From NCBI GenBank assembly GCA_958430865.1, contig CAUDNR010000653.1, forward strand, positions 1 to 23,734: a stretch of DNA of 23,734 bases. The letters run 5' to 3'. Source of the DNA: Entrophospora sp. SA101. Lineage: Eukaryota; Glomeromycota; Glomeromycetes; Entrophosporales; Entrophosporaceae. The notes under the pieces are model-generated. The model made no database searches and was not told the DNA's origin. It saw only the letters and a program-made list of their open reading frames with translations. Shown here piece after piece: positions 19,687 through 23,734 of the stretch. Positions within the stretch are counted from its first letter, which is position 1. Each line of letters begins with the position of its first letter. The position numbers were made by a program, and so were the translations under genes.

Positions 19687-19979
19687 GTAATTGTTTTTTG
19701 GTATATAATAATATGTAGGGGTGACTTACTAACTTTTACTAATTATAATACTAATACTAATACTAATAATACCAAACCGCCCCATCCCTAAATTGAACGC
19801 CACTACATCATTTTTTTTAATGCATATTTTTAAAGATAATAAGAAACCAGATAGATGTTCTGACAACAAGTTTTGCTGCGGAATACCAGTTCTAATATAC
19901 ATCTTGGGGACCACCTGATTATATTATAATTAGGTAAATTACTCAAAAAGAGAAAAAATACTTCTACCAAACAAAAATT
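19687..19979. other. Spacer of the inverted duplication
   Basis: About 293 bp lie between the two arms. A 61-codon minus-strand frame (19729-19914) contains MYIRTGIPQQNLLSEHLSGF, then becomes an (ACT)n-encoded Ile/Ser tract. It could be an exon shared by the two flanking copies, but nothing proves it. An ACTAAT microsatellite lies at about 19737-19770. Confidence 0.4.
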
Positions 19980-20338
19980 GCCTTTTGTCCTTTAAAAAGG
20001 AATAAAAAATTATTGTTAAAAGCGCAAGAAGAAATTGAACAAGGGAAAGGAGATTGCAGAACGTGAATAAGAAGCAAGAAAACGAAGCAAGTAAAAAAGA
20101 TCAATAAAAATCATTTTTTATAACTGCCTCTATAATAAAATATAAAATAAGACACGTTATTTATTTTAAAGAACCTTTATCGTTATCTGATGCTCTTCGA
20201 GCTTTTTTTTTTTCAGAAGCTCTTGATGGTAAAATTCATAATATGAAAAAATGCTTTCTGACGTTGGGAAGTACGATTCCATTTTAATAATCATACCAAT
20301 GATTTTACAAATACGCGCAGAGATAAGGGCTCACGCTG
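19980..20338 (+). pseudogene. Right arm of the inverted duplication: broken second copy
   Basis: This is the reverse-complement copy of 19253-19686, so the two copies are head to head. It is damaged relative to the left copy. One base is missing in the CATAATTATG stretch (here CATAATATG, about 20238), which shifts the frame. About 67 bp coding for the segment between RWIGHYGQ and ITSLTNT are absent (junction near 20305). The run that survives in frame is MLSDVGKYDSILIIIP (from 20251). Similarity stops at GCTCACGCTG (20329-20338), beyond which the DNA is unrelated. Confidence 0.8.
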
Positions 20339-20720
20339 GGCAAAACCCCGTAATATTACAAAATCGAAAAACAATTACGGCGAACATCTCTACTGTATAT
20401 ATAAACATATACATGCAAAATTTTTGCTATCATTTCCAAATTAATGCATAATTCATAAATAGTGTGTACATGTTGGAAAAATACATGCGTAAGGCAACAA
20501 ATCGATTGCTGCATGACTACACTATTAATATTTATTAATACAATTTCATTTACAATAAATCAATTATCACCTTGATGGTGATGCCTGAGTTAGCGATTCT
20601 TTTGTTTGAACATATATTCTGCTTGGATTCTGTATGATTGCTCGCATTTCTGTATAGTATTCCATGGTACATATCTTTAATATCAAATTAGATCTTAAGA
20701 ATGTTGTATCAGAAATACAT
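20339..20720. other. AT-rich intergenic DNA
   Basis: No gene is seen. The part next to 20720 should hold the 3' UTR of the three-exon gene. Confidence 0.45.
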
Positions 20721-21260
20721 CTAAAAGTTGGCATAATCCATATCTTGAAGAAATAAATCTTTTTTGATAAGTTCTTTGATCATGTAGAAATCATTTTTGA
20801 TCTCAGGGATAGAGAGTTGTGTATGTGTAAGTATGTCAACAACATATATTCCTTCTGGTATGCAATGCATTGTATAGATGGTAATTACACATTCTGAAAT
20901 AATAGACATAAAGGAGTAAGATCATAAAAATCACATTTAGTCACCTGATTATCATCATTTACCATATATTACAATTCCATAATTTTCTATGCATTTGATT
21001 TTATCTTCAGTGGCTCCATTCCATGTTGAAAGAAATGTAAATGTTATCTCTGGTAGAATATGGAGATTTGCATTGCTATAGAATAATTTACATTAATAAT
21101 ATAATAATATAAATAATATAAATGATTATTTAAATTCGTGTTGCATTATTTAAACCAAATACCTAGATTTGCATCCATCATTGCTTATTTTAGTAAAGCT
21201 CTGATTTTTTTGGTTCTTATACACGTCCTGGACAAAAGTATAGGGACACCTGCAGATCAT
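20721..21260 (-). CDS. Hypothetical protein, three exons, about 127 aa
   Basis: Exons are 21260-21163, 21075-20963 and 20893-20721. Introns of 87 and 69 nt are GT-AG, and both phases agree (phase 2, then phase 1). Recognisable runs are NLHILPEITFTFLSTWNGAT, NYGIVIYECVITIYTMHCIP, EGIYVVDILTHTQLSIPEIK and a stop after QDMDYANF. The mixture of beta-strand-like hydrophobic runs without a membrane segment suggests a small soluble domain. No family is recognised. The 5' end is the weak point. The first in-frame ATG (21258-21260) falls in a Tc1/mariner-like terminal sequence, and an alternative is that the exon begins after the TTTTGTCCAG acceptor at 21228, with earlier exons lost or unseen. It may therefore be a truncated gene. 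Confidence 0.5.
21226..21250. mobile_element. Tc1/mariner-like terminal repeat, single end
   Basis: The sequence TCCTGGACAAAAGTATAGGG followed by ACACC resembles the GGACAAAAGTAT-GGACACC ends of Tc1/mariner elements as I remember them. An inner motif (AGATCATCGC at about 21254) recurs inverted about 35 bp further on (GATGATCGCG, about 21291). I did not find the opposite terminus in the window, so this is a solo end or a decayed copy. Confidence 0.4.
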
Positions 21261-21299
21261 CGCAAATAATTGAATGTATATAAGATCTAGATGATCGCG

Positions 21300-23603
21300 T
21301 AACAATTTTATATATTAATAATAAGCAAGATTATACTTGTAAAAACCAAGATTTGTTTTTATATACAAGCTAGTAATAGGCCACTTAACTTTTAAGTATT
21401 TCTATTATAGTGTTGCTATGATAGTTTCATTTCATCAATTAATATTATAATAAATTAATAACCTATATATAAATAATTATAAATCAGTCTCTTATAATTA
21501 AAGTCAAAATTTTTCTAACATAACCTTTCAAGTAGTTATAAGTGACTTTGTAGGGAACACTTTGGCTCAATTGTTGCCGCTGAATTTGTTTTAGTCTGCA
21601 TACTAGTTGGAAGAAAATCTTAAAATAAGTGTGAAGAAAAGAAATGCTTCTGACCTAGCGTAGAATAACCAATATTTAAGCTAACCTTTTCTTTTAACTA
21701 TTGTTAGAAAGTTCTAGTCTGGCTCTAAAATTTTTATCATGGTTGAAAATTGCTTGCTATATGAAACACGGAGGGGGGTTTTTTTTTGAAGTGGACGATA
21801 ATAATTTTATTCATGTAATGTTTATATTGAATGACATTTGATTTGCAATGTCCTGCGACTAATATTAATGAAAAAATTTTTTTGCAAATTTATTATTATT
21901 ATTATTTAATACAATTAAGTAATGATCGACAAAAATTTAAAAACAAGCTTTTAATCCAAACGCGTTGTGATATACACCTACTATATCTATTGTTTTTGCA
22001 CAATACTTCGAACCTACTGCTTACTTATAACTTAGGTACTCAACTGCATGATTGTGACTGAATAACTTATACCCATATGGGAGCTACAAAATAATATTGG
22101 TATATGAGTCTATTGGTCCTATTCATTAATTAAACACCCAATTTTGCAAAAAACAGATGAGCAAAATTGACAAATTCACAAAAAGTAGTGGCAGAAAGGA
22201 CAGTTTTGATGATGAGGCTGGTTTTTTATAGACTATATTTATTATTTAGGGTTTGGGCTTATAAAAAAATAATTTTTGCTCAAAGTATTTGGGCAATTTC
22301 GGCTACTAATAGAAGTAGTTTCGACCAGAAACCTTAGTTGGAACTGTAATAAGATTGCAAAAAATTTAAAAATTATTTTAAATTTTATTAGAATATCATA
22401 TCATGGGAATTTCCAAGAATTTCGCGAGATTAAAGTATATAGTAAGTTCTATGAGCTGAAAGATTGGTCATATTATTATTACTCACATGTTTTTTATTAT
22501 ATCTGTAGACCGCTGTTTTTATATATATAGTTTATCCATACCTTTCTCTGGGATTTATTATTTCAAGCAAGAATTCATGTTTGAGTGCCCAACAATTACT
22601 TTACTTGCTTTTAAAACATTACCGAAATTCTTGGATAACTTATGGAAATTACATGTAGGTATTTGACATGCATGTAAAGGATGTTATTATAAGTGGATGT
22701 AACTAATAATTTTGAACATATTAGGATATTATTTCCTCAAGTGCAGAAAGCATCATTTCATATATTGAAAGCACAGAAAATCAGATGATAACAGTGAACT
22801 TGATCAAGTGATTGCCTCACCAAAGGAACAAAAAAGATAGGAACATATGTTAAGTAAAATATGTGATACCTTGATAAAAATGTTATGTAAACATGTGATG
22901 AACATGTGATTATCCTATTAATTTTACCATAGAAATTTTTTCTTTCATTTCATTGCAACCAGAGTTAATTTGGTTTTAAATTGGCTCTTAAATTGCTTTA
23001 AAAGTTTTTTTTTGAGCTTTAATTTCCAAAACAACATAAGTAAAAACAATATTTTATTAAAAAAAAAGAATAAAATACTTTGGATGTTTTTTATAATACA
23101 TATGTATTAATTCATATTAAGCTCATTTTTTTATTATTAAAATAATATCTTCAGTATAAAACCACAGTTCATTTTTTCTATAATGAAATATAATGATCTA
23201 TCTATCATATATATATTTTTTCACCACTACTATGGCAATAGAGAAATATATGTTGTAGAGAAAAATTAATAATAATAATAATAAAATAATTTTGTTATAG
23301 TGAGGAGACATTACTATATAGATAGGGAGAGTGAAATTTTCTCAGGATAATATATTTTTTAGAGTTATTTACATGGTATAAGGAATAAAAATAATAGTAT
23401 CTTACTTTTTGCATTTATAATGACAATAATAAAATTATTAAATTGTCACATTTCTGAAGTGTGACAAAATTGAATGTGAGTCAAATCCGCCCATATGTTC
23501 TTTGTTTTGCTACAATAGGTTCAATAATTTCAATGCCAAATAAAAATCATTATTAATCCCGACATTATGAGATGGTAATATAGCAAATTTCATGTACACA
23601 GTG
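21300..23603. other. Gene-free AT-rich stretch
   Basis: No gene is supported. A 24-codon ATG frame at about 22157-22231 (MSKIDKFTKSSGRKDSFDDE) is followed by a donor-like GGTTTTT and could be a first exon, but no partner was found. The frame at 22276-22530 has no recognisable content. A 13-bp motif CCAAGAATTTCG occurs at about 22413 and, inverted, at about 22624. A TGTCAC/GTGACA hairpin lies at about 23445-23466. (AAT)n tracts occur near 23270. Confidence 0.45.
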
Positions 23604-23676
23604 TATCTCGGTTTAGCGGATAAGTTCGTTCCAAAAAAATTATCCGCTAAATCGAGATATCCGCAAAACCGAGATA
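23604..23676. repeat. Cluster of inverted 19-bp motifs, pogo-like
   Basis: TATCTCGGTTTAGCGGATA (23604-23622) is inverted at 23641-23659 (TATCCGCTAAATCGAGATA) with one mismatch. A third partial copy, in the same orientation as the second, follows at 23658-23676 (TATCCGCAAAACCGAGATA). The motif resembles the ATAACGGA/CCGAGATAT-type ends of pogo/Tigger-like elements. The element boundary may lie beyond the window. Confidence 0.5.
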
Positions 23677-23734
23677 TGATGAAACAATCACGTGATACGT
23701 TGTACAATAATACTAATACTAATATTTATTTATC

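Noticed and set aside
22157..22231. 24-codon frame MSKIDKFTKSSGRKDSFDDE... ending before a donor-like GGTTTTT
   Set aside because: It looks like a first exon, but no phase-compatible second exon was found downstream; noted only.
22276..22530. 84-codon plus-strand frame
   Set aside because: TTG start, no motif, ends in Tyr/Ile/Phe low-complexity sequence; probably part of an old repeat.
23510..23707. 65-codon minus-strand frame
   Set aside because: Its middle is the translated 19-bp inverted repeat cluster, so it is a repeat artefact.

Overview
This window reads as nuclear DNA of an AT-rich fungus. The genes have many short GT-AG introns (66-154 nt here). The recognisable proteins are eukaryotic housekeeping proteins: the SUMO E2 UBC9, the SAGA subunit Sgf11, a mitochondrial PPR protein and a mitochondrial P-loop ATPase. 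Intergenic DNA is full of (AAT)n and (TA)n tracts and small transposon remnants. The composition, Asn-rich insertions and dense small elements suggest an early-diverging fungus such as an arbuscular mycorrhizal (Glomeromycotina, Rhizophagus-like) species. That assignment is inference, since nothing could be searched.

Layout. Positions 1-4800 hold no gene I can support: an (AAT)n tract, two small inverted-repeat elements (2473-2626 and 3183-3315), and a decayed fragment resembling a type-B DNA polymerase (about 3412-3981). Positions 4807-9029 hold two tightly packed minus-strand genes: an intronless PPR protein and, 52 nt upstream of its first ATG, a seven-exon UBC9 with a 28-nt microexon. Positions 9600-11270 hold minus-strand coding fragments, including a convincing two-exon gene for a 152-aa protein I do not recognise (10512-11036). 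Positions 11300-14060 are gene-poor, with a three-fold repeat and an element bounded by inverted AATGCTACAC-type arrays that contains a 57-aa small ORF. Positions 14307-18468 are the second gene block, all on the minus strand: tRNA-Val(AAC), a seven-exon SGF11, and a four-exon mitochondrial membrane P-loop ATPase of about 575 aa.

Positions 18593-20338 are the most dynamic part. An ORF is cut by a complete 444-bp hAT-type non-autonomous element with 13-bp terminal inverted repeats and a perfect 8-bp target duplication. Part of the same ORF and its upstream DNA exists a second time in inverted, head-to-head orientation, and that copy is visibly broken. Positions 20721-21260 carry a three-exon gene of unknown function whose 5' end lies in a Tc1/mariner-like terminal repeat. 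From 21300 to the end I see only AT-rich DNA and a pogo-like repeat cluster at 23604-23676.

Functional links: the housekeeping genes cover protein modification (UBC9), chromatin deubiquitination (SGF11), mitochondrial gene expression (PPR) and a mitochondrial membrane ATPase. They are neighbours, not a pathway. I found no defence system, CRISPR array or biosynthetic cluster. The main interest is the transposon-driven damage and possible recruitment of sequence at 18.6-21.3 kb and 13.1-14.0 kb. All exon models were built by hand from splice signals, phase and protein homology remembered from the families.
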